Shown here: piece after piece, positions 16,522 through 25,201 of the stretch
How positions within the stretch are numbered: the first letter of the stretch is position 1
How the letters are laid out: every line of letters starts with the position of its first letter
Position numbers and translations under genes: made by a program
The notes under the pieces: generated by a model
What the model was told of the DNA's origin: nothing
Seen by the model: the letters and a program-made list of their open reading frames with translations, nothing else
The model's database searches: none
Assembly (NCBI RefSeq): GCF_004122115.1
Contig: NZ_SBKP01000009.1
Location: forward strand, 1 to 64,000
From: Sphingobium fluviale
GTDB taxonomy: Bacteria > Pseudomonadota > Alphaproteobacteria > Sphingomonadales > Sphingomonadaceae
DNA length: 64,000 bases
Reading direction: 5' to 3'

Positions 16522-17712
16522 ATGACAGCTATATTCCATTCTAAGGCACACAGATGGATGCGTTCCGGATTATATTGCGCCCTGCCGCTATCCGTTGCGC
16601 TGGCTGGATGTACATCTTCCGGCCCTTCGGCGCGAGCGGTAAAGAGCGCGGAAAACCAGGCCGTCGCCAACGCCGATATCAAGATTGTTGAGGTAACCGA
16701 TGCCGTCGCACGGCAGGTGATCGCCAGTGGCCGCTCCGCGCTTTTTTCGGAAGCTCTGGGCGATGGCTATCCGGTGGGGGCGATTGTCGGCAAGGGTGAT
16801 GTGCTCGACATAGCAATCTGGGAAGCGCCGCCCGCCGCATTGTTCGGCGCGGCGGGTGGAGACGCGCGGCTCTCGTCATCCAGCTCCACCGCGCGCGGAA
16901 CCTCGCTACCCGAGCAGATGGTGAACAGCGATGGTCGCATCACCATCCCGTTCGCCGGTTCCATTCCCGCCGCAGGGCGCACACCGCAGCAGATAGAGCG
17001 TGATATCGCGGGGCGCCTCAAGGGCATGGCGCATCAGCCCCAGGTGATCATTCGGCTCGTGCGCAACGCCACGTCTAACGTCACCATTGTCGGGGATGTT
17101 ACGAACAGCGCGCGCGTGCCCCTCACCGCCAAGGGCGAGCGGTTGCTCGACATTCTGGCTGCGGCGGGCGGTGTGAAGCAGCCTGTGGGCAAGACGACGA
17201 TCCAGATTACCCGCGGAGAGAAGGTCGCGTCGCTGCCGCTGGAGGCCGTCATCAAGGACCCGCAGCAGAATATCCGCCTCCAGCCCGACGATGTGGTGAC
17301 GGCCCTGTTCCAGCCCTACAGCTTCACGGCCCTGGGCGCGACAGGCACCAATGCCGAAATCAACTTCGAGGGCACCGGTATTACGTTGGTTCAGGCGCTC
17401 GGCAGGGTCGGCGGTCTGCAGGATCAGCGTGCCGACGTGAAGGGCGTGTTCGTCTTCCGGCTCGAGGAACCGTCCGCGCTCGATCCGGCGATAGCGAACG
17501 GCGCACAAACCACGCCGGATGGCAAGATCCCGGTCATATATCGTGTCGACATGAAAAACCCGGCGACCTTCTTCATCGCGCAGGGTTTCCCGATCCGCAA
17601 TAAGGATGTGCTTTATGTATCGAACGCCCCGCTGGCGGATATGCAGAAGTTCGTGAACATCATCGCGTCAGTCGTCTATCCGATCATCGCCGTACAGAAT
17701 GCGACGAAATAG
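16522..17712 (+). CDS. Outer-membrane polysaccharide export lipoprotein (OPX family, KpsD/Wza-like)
   Basis: A 396-residue secreted lipoprotein. The signal peptide ends in a lipobox (LSVALAGC). It is followed by a polysaccharide export domain (VGKGDVLDIAIWE; DGRITIPFAGSIPAAGRTP) and at least two SLBB-like repeats (VTIVGDVTNSARVPL; INFEGTGITLVQALGRVGG). Such proteins form the outer-membrane exit pore for capsule. The start at 16522 has a Shine-Dalgarno-like AAGGG and gives a normal signal peptide; ATG 16558 is also possible, and the frame back to 16444 is probably noncoding. With kpsE, kpsM and kpsT it completes the trans-envelope machine. kpsC and kpsS homologues are not in the window. Confidence 0.9.
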   Translation: MTAIFHSKAHRWMRSGLYCALPLSVALAGCTSSGPSARAVKSAENQAVANADIKIVEVTDAVARQVIASGRSALFSEALGDGYPVGAIVGKGDVLDIAIWEAPPAALFGAAGGDARLSSSSSTARGTSLPEQMVNSDGRITIPFAGSIPAAGRTPQQIERDIAGRLKGMAHQPQVIIRLVRNATSNVTIVGDVTNSARVPLTAKGERLLDILAAAGGVKQPVGKTTIQITRGEKVASLPLEAVIKDPQQNIRLQPDDVVTALFQPYSFTALGATGTNAEINFEGTGITLVQALGRVGGLQDQRADVKGVFVFRLEEPSALDPAIANGAQTTPDGKIPVIYRVDMKNPATFFIAQGFPIRNKDVLYVSNAPLADMQKFVNIIASVVYPIIAVQNATK

Positions 17713-17746
17713 CGGAGAGTCGTTTGCGCCGCTCGCCCGGCGTCGC

Positions 17747-19732
17747 TCAGCGCGCGAACCGCACCCCGACCCAGATGGTGCGCGAGGTACCGAGATCGAT
17801 CGAGCCGCCCGCATTGCGTGTAATGACCGCCTTGTCGAACAGATTCTCGACCCGGCCTACCAGCGAAGCGCCATGTCCCAATGGAAGGCTCGCGGTGGCA
17901 TCGACGGTGAACGCGCCGGGCAGGGCGTCGGTCTGGAGATCATCCTCATATTGCGTGCTGACATAGCGCAGGGTTGCGGAGAGCGACGGGCCGCGCTCGG
18001 GTGCCCATGCGAGGGTGGTGCTCGCGGCGTGGGCGGGGGTTTGCGCCGGGCGGAGGCCGTCGAACTGCTGCCCCGGCGCTTTGACCTTACTGTCGGTATA
18101 GGCATAGCTTGCGGAGAGGGAGGCATCGCCCCGCCGCGCGCTGGCATTGAGCTCTATCCCCTTGGCGACGATCGCATCGACATTCTGGCGCCTGCGTGTC
18201 GTGGTATTGACGGTGACGTTGGCAATGGCTTTTTCCACGTGGATTAAGAAGGCGCTTGCCGAAAGCGTGACCCCGCCCGCCGGTTTCACGTCAAAACCCG
18301 CTTCAAAACCCTTGAGCGTCTCCGGTTTCAGGGCGGGATTCGCCTGTGTGGTGATGGGAAACACGACAAATCCGCGATAAAGCTCGTTCAATGTAGGCAA
18401 GCGAAAGCCGGTATAAGCGGCGGCGCGGACGCTTGCCACCTCGCTTAGCCGCAGCAGCGCACCGCCGCGAAAACTCACCCTCCAGTCCTTGCGGTCGGCA
18501 TAGCCGATATGGGTCAGCACGCCCGCCGGGCTGGTGCTGTCGTTGAACCCGTTGCGGATGCTCCAGCGATCCGCCCGTGCGCCGCCGGTCAGGATCAGCC
18601 GGCCCAAGGTCCAGTCGTCCTCTATGAAGAAGCCCGTCGTGGTCTGGTCGCCGCCCGCATGGCGATGCGCGGTCGCAAGGCCGGTGACGGTGCTATAGGG
18701 ATCTTCATACATGTCGCCGGTTGCATATCGCGTGTCCGCGCCGATGCGCAGCACATGGGCCTTGCCGACCGGCGGGCGCAGCTCGATCTTGCCGCCGATG
18801 CCGGTGGACGGTGTCTTGCGCTGGTCGAGCGTCTTGCGGAAGTTCGTCGCGCTGATCACAACATTGCCGAAATCGCGCGCCTGCACATAGGCGAGCGCAT
18901 CCACCTGCCAGGCACCCCGTCCGATAAGGCGGATGCTGGCATCCATGCCCTCGCTGCGGCTGTCGGCCCCGGCAAAGCGCAGGGTGCGGTCGTCGCGAAA
19001 CACGGTTGCGTGCGCCTGCAGCTCGAAATCGGTGCGCAGCGGCACGGCCGCGCGCACGGAGGTGGACCAGCTTTCGTAACGCGCGGTCACGCTGGCGCTT
19101 ACGCGCTGGTTCTCCGGCGTCGTCCAGAATCCGTCGCCCCGATCCCACCGGCCTGAGATGGAGACGAACCCCGCGCCCAGATTGGGGGAGAAGGAGGCGG
19201 ACAGCTCGCTCGCATCGCGGCTGCCATAAAAGGCGCTCGCCGAGAGGAGCGGCAGGTCTGCGCGCGTCGCGCTGGCGAGCTCGATCGTGCCCGCCACCGC
19301 TCCCGCGCCGAACGCCCCGACGCCACCACCGCGCGTGATGCGAACGAGCGAGAGCCGCTCCGGCACCAGCGCATTGAAGGGGATATAGCCGAAAAAGGGA
19401 TCGGCGACGGGTATGCCGTCCAGCAGCACCAAAGTGCGGCTCGAAGCGTTGCCGCCCAGCGCCCGCACCGTCGCGCCCTGTGCCGAAGGATTGGCGGAGC
19501 GGCTGTCGGAGCGGCGGAACTGCTGAAATCCCGCAACGTCAGCCAATATCGTCTCGATCCGCCCCGATGCGCTGTCCGTCAGCCGGTCGCGGTCGATCGT
19601 CACCGAGCCATAAGCCGGTGTCGCGGGCGGGAGCGGGAGCACACCACCCAATACGACGATAGTGCTGTTTTCCTGCGCGGCTGCAGGCAGCGCGCATCCC
19701 AGCGCGGTGAGGGCGATAATATATCTTGGCAT
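17747..19732 (-). CDS. TonB-dependent receptor
   Basis: A 661-residue outer-membrane receptor. It has a signal peptide (IIALTALGCALPAAAQ), an N-terminal plug (RIETILADVAGFQQFRRSDS; RTLVLLDGIPVADP) and a 22-strand-type barrel ending in the usual aromatic/charged tail (IWVGVRFAR). The size and plug resemble BtuB-like receptors, but no cobalamin riboswitch is evident upstream. It lies 145 bases downstream of a SulP permease on the same strand, so it may belong to the sulfur operon. The ligand is unknown. Confidence 0.88.
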   Translation of the reverse strand: MPRYIIALTALGCALPAAAQENSTIVVLGGVLPLPPATPAYGSVTIDRDRLTDSASGRIETILADVAGFQQFRRSDSRSANPSAQGATVRALGGNASSRTLVLLDGIPVADPFFGYIPFNALVPERLSLVRITRGGGVGAFGAGAVAGTIELASATRADLPLLSASAFYGSRDASELSASFSPNLGAGFVSISGRWDRGDGFWTTPENQRVSASVTARYESWSTSVRAAVPLRTDFELQAHATVFRDDRTLRFAGADSRSEGMDASIRLIGRGAWQVDALAYVQARDFGNVVISATNFRKTLDQRKTPSTGIGGKIELRPPVGKAHVLRIGADTRYATGDMYEDPYSTVTGLATAHRHAGGDQTTTGFFIEDDWTLGRLILTGGARADRWSIRNGFNDSTSPAGVLTHIGYADRKDWRVSFRGGALLRLSEVASVRAAAYTGFRLPTLNELYRGFVVFPITTQANPALKPETLKGFEAGFDVKPAGGVTLSASAFLIHVEKAIANVTVNTTTRRRQNVDAIVAKGIELNASARRGDASLSASYAYTDSKVKAPGQQFDGLRPAQTPAHAASTTLAWAPERGPSLSATLRYVSTQYEDDLQTDALPGAFTVDATASLPLGHGASLVGRVENLFDKAVITRNAGGSIDLGTSRTIWVGVRFAR

Positions 19733-19877
19733 CGGGCCAGCCGTTTAGGGGCTTTGGCACAGCAAGGGAAGGTGGGTTGCTGATCTTTGCGGCGGAGTGC
19801 GGCAGGGCGCGGCAGACTCACCGCAGCCGAGGGGGGGCAACGCGCGACGCCCCACGATACGGCAAGAGCGCGCTGCG

Positions 19878-21686
19878 TTATATCATCCCCCTTGCGAGCC
19901 AGAGGTCGGACTGCCCTTGCGCTGCGTCCTCCGCATCCGCCAAAGTCATTGCGGTGGTGAACGCAGTGTTCTGCGAAAGAAAGATCTGCCCGGTAAGATC
20001 GCTTGGCAGCGCCGAATGTTCCAGCGCGTCCATCACCGGGCCTTTTACCTCGGAGAGGTGAAGCTTTACACCGGCATCGGCGAGGCGATGGTTGATCGCC
20101 TCGATGCTCTCGAGCGCGGAGGCGTCGATCGCGTTCACGGCGGAGCACATCAGGATCAGGTGCCTGAGCCTTGGCTGCTCGGCCACTGCCTCCAGCACAT
20201 AGTCCTCCAGCCAGCGGGCGTTCAGATAGGTGAGGCTCTCGTCAATGCGGATGGTAAGGATACGCGGATCGGTGAAAACCTTGTGCCGCTTGACGTTCCG
20301 GAAATGCTCGGTTTCGGGAACGCGCCCGACAATGGCGGCATGAGGCCGCGATGCGCGCCAGAGAAACAGTGCCAGGCTCAAGCCCACACCGGCGATTACG
20401 CCCGGCTCGACCCCGGCCAGCAGGGTGACGAGGATCGTCGCCATCATCGCCGCGAAATCCGGTTTGGAATAGCGGAACACATGGACGGGAGTCTTGAAAT
20501 CGACGAGGCTGAGCACGGCGACGATGATGGTCGCGGCGAGCGTGGCGATTGGCAGCGACGCGAGCAGGGGTGTCAGGAACAACGCCGCGAGCAATATCCC
20601 CACGGCGGTAAAGGCGCCCGCCGCTGGCGTTTCGGCGCCCGCATCGAAATTGACGACCGAGCGCGCAAATCCGCCGGTTACGGGATAGCCGCCAGACAGG
20701 CTCGCCGCTATGTTGGCCGCGCCAAGACCGATCAACTCCTGATCCGGGCGGATACGTTGGCGCTTCTTGGCGGCGAGCGTCTGCGCGACCGAGACGCTCT
20801 CGACAAAGCCGATGATAGAGAGCAGCAACGCCGGCACCGCCAGCCGCTGCCACAAATCGGCATCGAACAACGGGACGGTCAAGGGCGGCAGACTCTGCGG
20901 AATGGCGCCGACGACCTTGACGCCTTGTGCTTCCAGATCGAGCGCGATCACCGCCAGCGTCGAAACGGCGACGGCGGCGATTGGTCCGGCTTTGGCGATC
21001 AGATCGGCGGGGCGGGCGGCGAGCCCCATGCGCATGAGCAGCGGCTTCAACCCCTTGCGAACCCAATAGAGAAAGGCGGTTGCCGCAACACCGATCATCA
21101 CCGTCGGCAGACTCGTCGCTCCAACATTCTGCCACAATGTACGCAGCAATTCCGGCATAGCCTCGCCGCTCGCCCTGATGCCCAGAATGGACTTTAGCTG
21201 GCTCGTGGCGATGATCAGCCCGGAGGCGGTGATGAAGCCAGATACAACAGGATGTGACAACAGATTAGCGAGGAACCCCAGCCGCAACACCCCCATCAGG
21301 ACCAGCATCAGGCCAGAGAGCAGCGCCAGCACCAGCGCGGCGGCGATGAACTGCGGGCTGCCTGGCGGCGCGATGTCGCTCGCTGCCGTCAGCGTCATCA
21401 ACGATATGACGGCCACCGGCCCCACCGCCAGCGTCCGGCTTGTTCCGAACAGCGCGTAGGCGATGATCGGCAGGATCGAGGCATAGAGCCCGATTTCCGG
21501 CGGCAACCCGGCGAGCATTGCGTAGGCAAGGCTCTGCGGGATCAGCATGATGGTGACGATCGCCGCCGCGACCAGATCGTTGGTCAGGGTCTCGCTCTTA
21601 TACCGTCGCCCCCAGTCGAGAACCGGCAGAAACCGGGCAAGCCCGTTCATCATCAGCGCCCGATCCTGTGCGGCTTCACCATCCAT
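19878..21686 (-). CDS. SulP-family sulfate permease with C-terminal STAS domain
   Basis: A 602-residue SLC26/SulP transporter. About 10-14 membrane segments lie between residues 30 and 440, including the family block MLIPQSLAYAMLAGLPPEIGL and the NIAASLSGGYPVTGGFARS region. A cytoplasmic STAS domain follows, containing LILMCSAVNAIDASALES. Members carry sulfate, bicarbonate or other anions. It is the fourth gene of a leftward set starting with a persulfide dioxygenase-like hydrolase, which suggests export or import of a sulfur oxyanion produced by detoxification. The specificity cannot be read from sequence. Confidence 0.9.
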   Translation of the reverse strand: MDGEAAQDRALMMNGLARFLPVLDWGRRYKSETLTNDLVAAAIVTIMLIPQSLAYAMLAGLPPEIGLYASILPIIAYALFGTSRTLAVGPVAVISLMTLTAASDIAPPGSPQFIAAALVLALLSGLMLVLMGVLRLGFLANLLSHPVVSGFITASGLIIATSQLKSILGIRASGEAMPELLRTLWQNVGATSLPTVMIGVAATAFLYWVRKGLKPLLMRMGLAARPADLIAKAGPIAAVAVSTLAVIALDLEAQGVKVVGAIPQSLPPLTVPLFDADLWQRLAVPALLLSIIGFVESVSVAQTLAAKKRQRIRPDQELIGLGAANIAASLSGGYPVTGGFARSVVNFDAGAETPAAGAFTAVGILLAALFLTPLLASLPIATLAATIIVAVLSLVDFKTPVHVFRYSKPDFAAMMATILVTLLAGVEPGVIAGVGLSLALFLWRASRPHAAIVGRVPETEHFRNVKRHKVFTDPRILTIRIDESLTYLNARWLEDYVLEAVAEQPRLRHLILMCSAVNAIDASALESIEAINHRLADAGVKLHLSEVKGPVMDALEHSALPSDLTGQIFLSQNTAFTTAMTLADAEDAAQGQSDLWLARGMI

Positions 21687-21701
21687 TCTCGGTCCGTTCT
21701 G

Positions 21702-22112
21702 TTATCGAGTGGCGACCCGGTGCGCGATCATTCCCCCCAGCATCGCCAGAACGACGATCACCGCCTTGCCGGGCGCGAGCGCGAGATCGGCGAGCGCTGG
21801 CCCTGGGCACAGGCCGCTGATGCCCCAGCCCATGCCGAACAGAACCGCGCCAGATGCGAGCTTGCCGTCGATCCTGCTCGTGCCCGGCAAATCGAAATGT
21901 GCGTCGGCAAAGGGCTTGTCGAGGCGACGCTGGATGACCCATGCTATCGCCATCGGGATCATCGCCCCGCCCATGACGAAGGCCAAGGTCGGATCCCAGT
22001 TGCCGAACAGGTCAAGGAAGCTCTGCACCCGCTGCGGATCGGCCATGCCGGAAAAGGCCAGACCCGTGCCAAACAACAGGCCCGCGATCAGGGCGACCCC
22101 AGCGCGGTTCAC
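21702..22112 (-). CDS. YeeE/YedE-family half transporter, second gene of the pair
   Basis: A 136-residue membrane protein starting with GTG, which overlaps the preceding gene by the four bases GTGA. It has about four hydrophobic segments and the FGMGWGISGLCPGPAL block, whose cysteine lies in the conserved transport motif of the YeeE/YedE (TsuA-like) fold. This small type usually pairs with a second half-length protein to build one transporter, as described for PmpA/PmpB. Likely substrates are reduced sulfur species. It sits between its partner gene and the SulP permease. Confidence 0.85.
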   Translation of the reverse strand: MNRAGVALIAGLLFGTGLAFSGMADPQRVQSFLDLFGNWDPTLAFVMGGAMIPMAIAWVIQRRLDKPFADAHFDLPGTSRIDGKLASGAVLFGMGWGISGLCPGPALADLALAPGKAVIVVLAMLGGMIAHRVATR

Positions 22113-22549
22113 AATATACCTCCCGCGCGCATTGCGGCCACGGTCGCAAATCCCGCGCCCATGAACACTGCCGTGGCGACGATGGATCGTCGGGACAGGC
22201 GGGACATGCCGCATACGCCATGCCCGCTGGTGCATCCCGATCCCAGCCGCGTGCCAAATCCCACCAGAAGCCCGCCGATGATGAGCGGGAGCGGCGAGTC
22301 GGGAAAGTGCGTGACAACGCCTCCGGTAAACATCGACACGATCAGTGCGCCCAGAGGCAGGCCAAGGATGAAAGCGGCCGCCACAACGCGCGGCGCCCCG
22401 GTATCGGCCAGCCCTGTTGCGCGCGCGGCCAGCCCGCTCACGCCGGCAATGCGGCCCAGCCCCAACAGCATGATCGCTGCGGCCAGCCCGATCATCAGGC
22501 CGCCCACAAAGCCTTCGACCGGCATGGCGTGAGGGAAGACCGGTATCAC
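22109..22549 (-). CDS. YeeE/YedE-family half transporter, first gene of the pair
   Basis: A 146-residue membrane protein with four hydrophobic segments and the conserved block GFGTRLGSGCTSGHGVCG, where the cysteines line the thiosulfate or persulfide path of YeeE-type carriers. It starts with GTG at 22549, overlapping the stop of the hydrolase gene by four bases, so it is translationally coupled. With its neighbour it should form a complete carrier for a reduced sulfur compound. Confidence 0.87.
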   Translation of the reverse strand: MIPVFPHAMPVEGFVGGLMIGLAAAIMLLGLGRIAGVSGLAARATGLADTGAPRVVAAAFILGLPLGALIVSMFTGGVVTHFPDSPLPLIIGGLLVGFGTRLGSGCTSGHGVCGMSRLSRRSIVATAVFMGAGFATVAAMRAGGIL

Positions 22550-23463
22550 AGCGCGTCCACCGGGATCTTGAGATAGGTCATGCCATTGCCCTCAGGCGGC
22601 GGCATATGCCCGGCGCGCATGTTGACCTGCACCGATGGCAGGATCAGCCTCGGCATCGCCAGCGTCTTGTCGCGCGCTTCGCGCATCGCGACGAACTCAT
22701 CTTCGCTTATGCCATCGTGGATATGGATATTGGCCTTCCGCTCGGCCTCGACCGTCGTCTCCCAGACATAGTTCGTCCGCCCTTCTGGCAGATAGTCATG
22801 GCACATGAATAGCCGCGTATCGGGCGGGAGCGAGAGCAGGCGGCGTGCCGACTGATAGAGCCTGCGCGCGTCGCCGCCCGGAAAGTCCGCCCGCGCGGTG
22901 CCGTAATCGGGCATGAACATGGTGTCGCCGACGAAGGCGGCGTCGCCGATTACATAGGCGATGCAGGCGGGCGTATGACCCGGCACGTGCAGAACCGTGA
23001 CATCCAGATTGCCGATCTTGAATGTGTCGCCATCGGCGAACAGGGCGTCGAAGTCCGAGCCGTCGCGCCTGAATTCCGGCCCGGCATTGAAGACGGCGCC
23101 GAACACCTGCTGCACCGTGGCGATATGCTCACCGATAGCGATTTTGCCGCCCAGTTCCTTTTGAAGATAGGGCGCGGCGGAGAGATGGTCGGCATGCGCG
23201 TGGGTTTCGAGCAGCCAGTCGACGCCGAGCGCCTTATCTTTGACATAAGCGAGGATCGCGTCGGCTGACGCGCGGGAGGTGCGGCCCGATGCGGGATCAT
23301 AATCGAGCACGCTGTCGACGACTGCCGCCCGATGGGTTTCGGGGTCATGCACCACATAGGAGACGGTGAAGGTAGGCTCGTCGAAAAATGCCTTGATCAC
23401 AGGAGCCCCGGATTGCGCCGCGCGAACCTGCGCGCAGGCGGTTGCAAGGGCTGAGTCGCTCAT
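22546..23463 (-). CDS. MBL-fold hydrolase, persulfide dioxygenase-like
   Basis: A 305-residue metallo-beta-lactamase-fold protein. The metal motif THAHADHLS gives His88, His90, Asp92 and His93. Further ligands fit VPGHTPACIAYV, VGDTMFMPDYGTARADFPGG and MCHDY, a pattern typical of the ETHE1/Blh persulfide dioxygenase branch, which oxidises glutathione persulfide to sulfite. The start at 23463 has AGGAG eight bases upstream; a longer frame to 23520 would run through the operator. It leads the leftward operon with two YeeE genes and SulP, divergent from a peroxiredoxin and an ArsR repressor. Confidence 0.85.
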   Translation of the reverse strand: MSDSALATACAQVRAAQSGAPVIKAFFDEPTFTVSYVVHDPETHRAAVVDSVLDYDPASGRTSRASADAILAYVKDKALGVDWLLETHAHADHLSAAPYLQKELGGKIAIGEHIATVQQVFGAVFNAGPEFRRDGSDFDALFADGDTFKIGNLDVTVLHVPGHTPACIAYVIGDAAFVGDTMFMPDYGTARADFPGGDARRLYQSARRLLSLPPDTRLFMCHDYLPEGRTNYVWETTVEAERKANIHIHDGISEDEFVAMREARDKTLAMPRLILPSVQVNMRAGHMPPPEGNGMTYLKIPVDAL

Positions 23464-23486
23464 AGGAAACTCCTGAAGTTTTATAT

Positions 23487-23503
23487 TTACATAATATATG
23501 TAA
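23487..23503. promoter_or_regulatory. Probable operator of the ArsR/BigR-like repressor
   Basis: A perfect inverted repeat, TTACATA (23487-23493), spacer ATA, TATGTAA (23497-23503), sits in a very AT-rich stretch inside the ~100-bp gap between the divergent hydrolase and peroxiredoxin genes. Dyads of this AT-rich kind are bound by ArsR-type repressors of the BigR/SqrR group. One site could control both directions. The regulator encoded at 24196 is the natural candidate. Confidence 0.7.
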
Positions 23504-23566
23504 TTGAATAATATTGCCACGTCAAGGGCGTTGCGTCTTGATCGCGATTATGAAAGAGCATCATGC

Positions 23567-24199
23567 ATGCAGGATGAGTACCGAATGGATGGCAGGCCGC
23601 CGTTGCGCATCGGCGACAGCGCGCCGGACTTCAGCGCACGCAGTACCGCCGGGGACGTGAAACTATCGCAATTTCGCGGAAAATGGCTGGTCTTTTTCTC
23701 TCACCCGGCAGATTTTACGCCGGTCTGCACGACCGAGTTCGTTGCTCTGGCACAAGCGGCCAGCCGGTTCTCCGCGCTCGATTGCGCCTTGCTGGGCCTG
23801 TCGGTCGACAGCCTGTTTTCGCACATGGCCTGGATACGCGCGATCCGGGAGGTCTTCGGCGTCACTATCGATTTTCCTGTAATCGAGGATCCCAGCATGG
23901 CGGTGGGCCGCGCATTCGGGATGATCGGCGAGTACGCGCGCGATAGCGCAACTATCCGTAGCACTTACTTCATTGATCCCGATGGCATCATACGCGCGAT
24001 CACCAGCTATCCGCATAATGTCGGGCGCTCGGTGGATGAGATGCTGCGGATGGTCGCGGCGCTGCAGCGCGCTGCGGGCGATACCGTGTTGACGCCAGAA
24101 GGCTGGCAACCGGGCGAGCCTGTATTGATGCCGCCATCCGCAGCCGCGGTCGATGAGGGTGACGCTGGCTGGTTCTGCCGGCGGGTGGCTGCGCCATGA
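23567..24199 (+). CDS. Peroxiredoxin (AhpC/TSA, 1-Cys/Prx6-like)
   Basis: A 210-residue thioredoxin-fold peroxidase. The peroxidatic motif HPADFTPVCTTEF places the reactive cysteine at residue 54, and the C-terminal extension contains GWQPGEPVLMPPS, as in Prx6-type enzymes. It reduces peroxides or persulfides in the cytoplasm. The start is uncertain: 23567 (MQDEYR), 23585 (behind AGGATGAG) or a TTG directly after the operator; I prefer 23567. It overlaps the ArsR gene by four bases (ATGA), so the two are cotranscribed, and it diverges from the persulfide dioxygenase operon. Confidence 0.9.
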   Translation: MQDEYRMDGRPPLRIGDSAPDFSARSTAGDVKLSQFRGKWLVFFSHPADFTPVCTTEFVALAQAASRFSALDCALLGLSVDSLFSHMAWIRAIREVFGVTIDFPVIEDPSMAVGRAFGMIGEYARDSATIRSTYFIDPDGIIRAITSYPHNVGRSVDEMLRMVAALQRAAGDTVLTPEGWQPGEPVLMPPSAAAVDEGDAGWFCRRVAAP

Positions 24200-24597
24200 G
24201 CGCGCTCTATCAGAGCCGGGCGCTTGCCGATGCCGCGACCGAAAAGCTCAAGGTTTACGCCCAGCCGCAGCGGCTGATGATACTCTCTTGCCTGCTGCGG
24301 GGGGAGAAGACGGTGGGCGCAATCGACATGGCGACAGGGATTGGCCAGCCCGCGCTCAGCCAGCAACTAGCCGAATTGCGTCGCGCCGAGATGGTGAGGA
24401 CTCGCCGCGAGGCGAAGCAGGTCTTTTATGACCTCGCCGACGACAAGGTCCGGCTGTGCGTGCGCAGTATGGAGGTAATTCTCGGTGACGGCGCCGATCT
24501 GCCCAAGGCGCTCGGTTCGGTTCTCCGGTCGGAGCAAGCAGCCGATGCGCCATCCGGGAAGCCTGCCGGTGCCGCCGCCTTTGCGAGGATCGGATGA
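24196..24597 (+). CDS. ArsR-family repressor, BigR/SqrR-like
   Basis: A 133-residue winged-helix regulator with PQRLMILSCLLRGEKTVG, the recognition region GIGQPALSQQLAELR and the wing TRREAKQVFYDL. The order and spacing match BigR/SqrR, persulfide-sensing repressors that use two cysteines. Cys32 corresponds to the first sensor cysteine. The second is not at the canonical helix-5 position, where I count Gly97, but there is a Cys88 nine residues earlier. It presumably controls both itself and the divergent sulfur operon through the dyad at 23487. The C-terminal tail of ~35 residues is Pro/Ala-rich. Confidence 0.87.
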   Translation: MSALYQSRALADAATEKLKVYAQPQRLMILSCLLRGEKTVGAIDMATGIGQPALSQQLAELRRAEMVRTRREAKQVFYDLADDKVRLCVRSMEVILGDGADLPKALGSVLRSEQAADAPSGKPAGAAAFARIG

Positions 24598-24632
24598 GAG
24601 CCGTCTATGTCCGAGTGCTGAGATACGGCTCT
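24597..24632 (+). terminator. Weak hairpin after the ArsR gene
   Basis: The arms AGAGCCGT and ACGGCTCT (8 bp, perfect) enclose a 20-base loop directly at the stop codon. No T tract follows. It might help end the peroxiredoxin-ArsR transcript before the convergent flagellar genes. Confidence 0.3.
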
Positions 24633-24763
24633 GGCCACAACATCTCGCTCAGGCGCATTCATGCGTAACACTTCTCTCTTCGCGATACAGATCGACGCAG
24701 TGCCGGAGGGATTGGCGCCGCAGCCATGCAGGGTGATGGACAACCGCGGCGATTAAAAATGCT

Positions 24764-25201
24764 CTAGAACTTCCCGTCTATCGATAAAGGCGGGCTGGAT
24801 CTGGGGCGGCGCATGGCACCCCGCCGGGAATAGGTTGTTCCGCCCCGGCCTGTCACGCGCTCCAGTTCCTTGCCCACCGCGTCCAGCATCTCGGCGGAGA
24901 GGCCGATCTGCCGCTCCAGGATGGCGCTGTTGACGGTGGCGGCGCGGTTGAGGTCTTCGCTGGTTTCGGCAAAGGCGCGGCGGTCATCCCCCGCTAGCGC
25001 CTCCATCCAGCCCGGATCACGCCGGTAGAGCGCAGCGCATTGCGCCTCCATGCGATCGGCAAGGCGGATTTTCGCCTGCGCGATTGCCTCTATCGTCCCG
25101 CGCGGGCCGGATAGGGCGAGCAGCTCGCTCTCCTCCTCCATCAGGCGGATGAGGTCGATCATCGTATCCAGAAGCTCCGCGAGGTCGACTCGCATGCTCA
25201 T
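24764..25201 (-). CDS. FlgN-like flagellar chaperone
   Basis: A 145-residue, mostly helical protein (LAELLDTMIDLIRLMEEES; IAQAKIRLADRMEAQ). FlgN chaperones bind the hook-filament junction proteins FlgK and FlgL and are short coiled-coil proteins with little sequence conservation, so the call rests on position and helix pattern. It overlaps the flgJ-like gene by four bases (ATGA at 25198-25201) and ends the leftward flgI-flgJ-flgN set. The last ~30 residues are basic and Pro/Ser-rich. Confidence 0.6.
   Translation of the reverse strand: MSMRVDLAELLDTMIDLIRLMEEESELLALSGPRGTIEAIAQAKIRLADRMEAQCAALYRRDPGWMEALAGDDRRAFAETSEDLNRAATVNSAILERQIGLSAEMLDAVGKELERVTGRGGTTYSRRGAMRRPRSSPPLSIDGKF

Noticed and set aside
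19733-19877. Possible cobalamin riboswitch upstream of the TonB-dependent receptor
   Set aside because: The region has a C-rich stretch and resembles the setting of btuB leaders, but I could not find the conserved B12-box and core elements in order.
19797-21197. Plus-strand frame across the SulP gene
   Set aside because: The composition is Gln/Arg/His-rich low-complexity, antisense to a clear SulP transporter.
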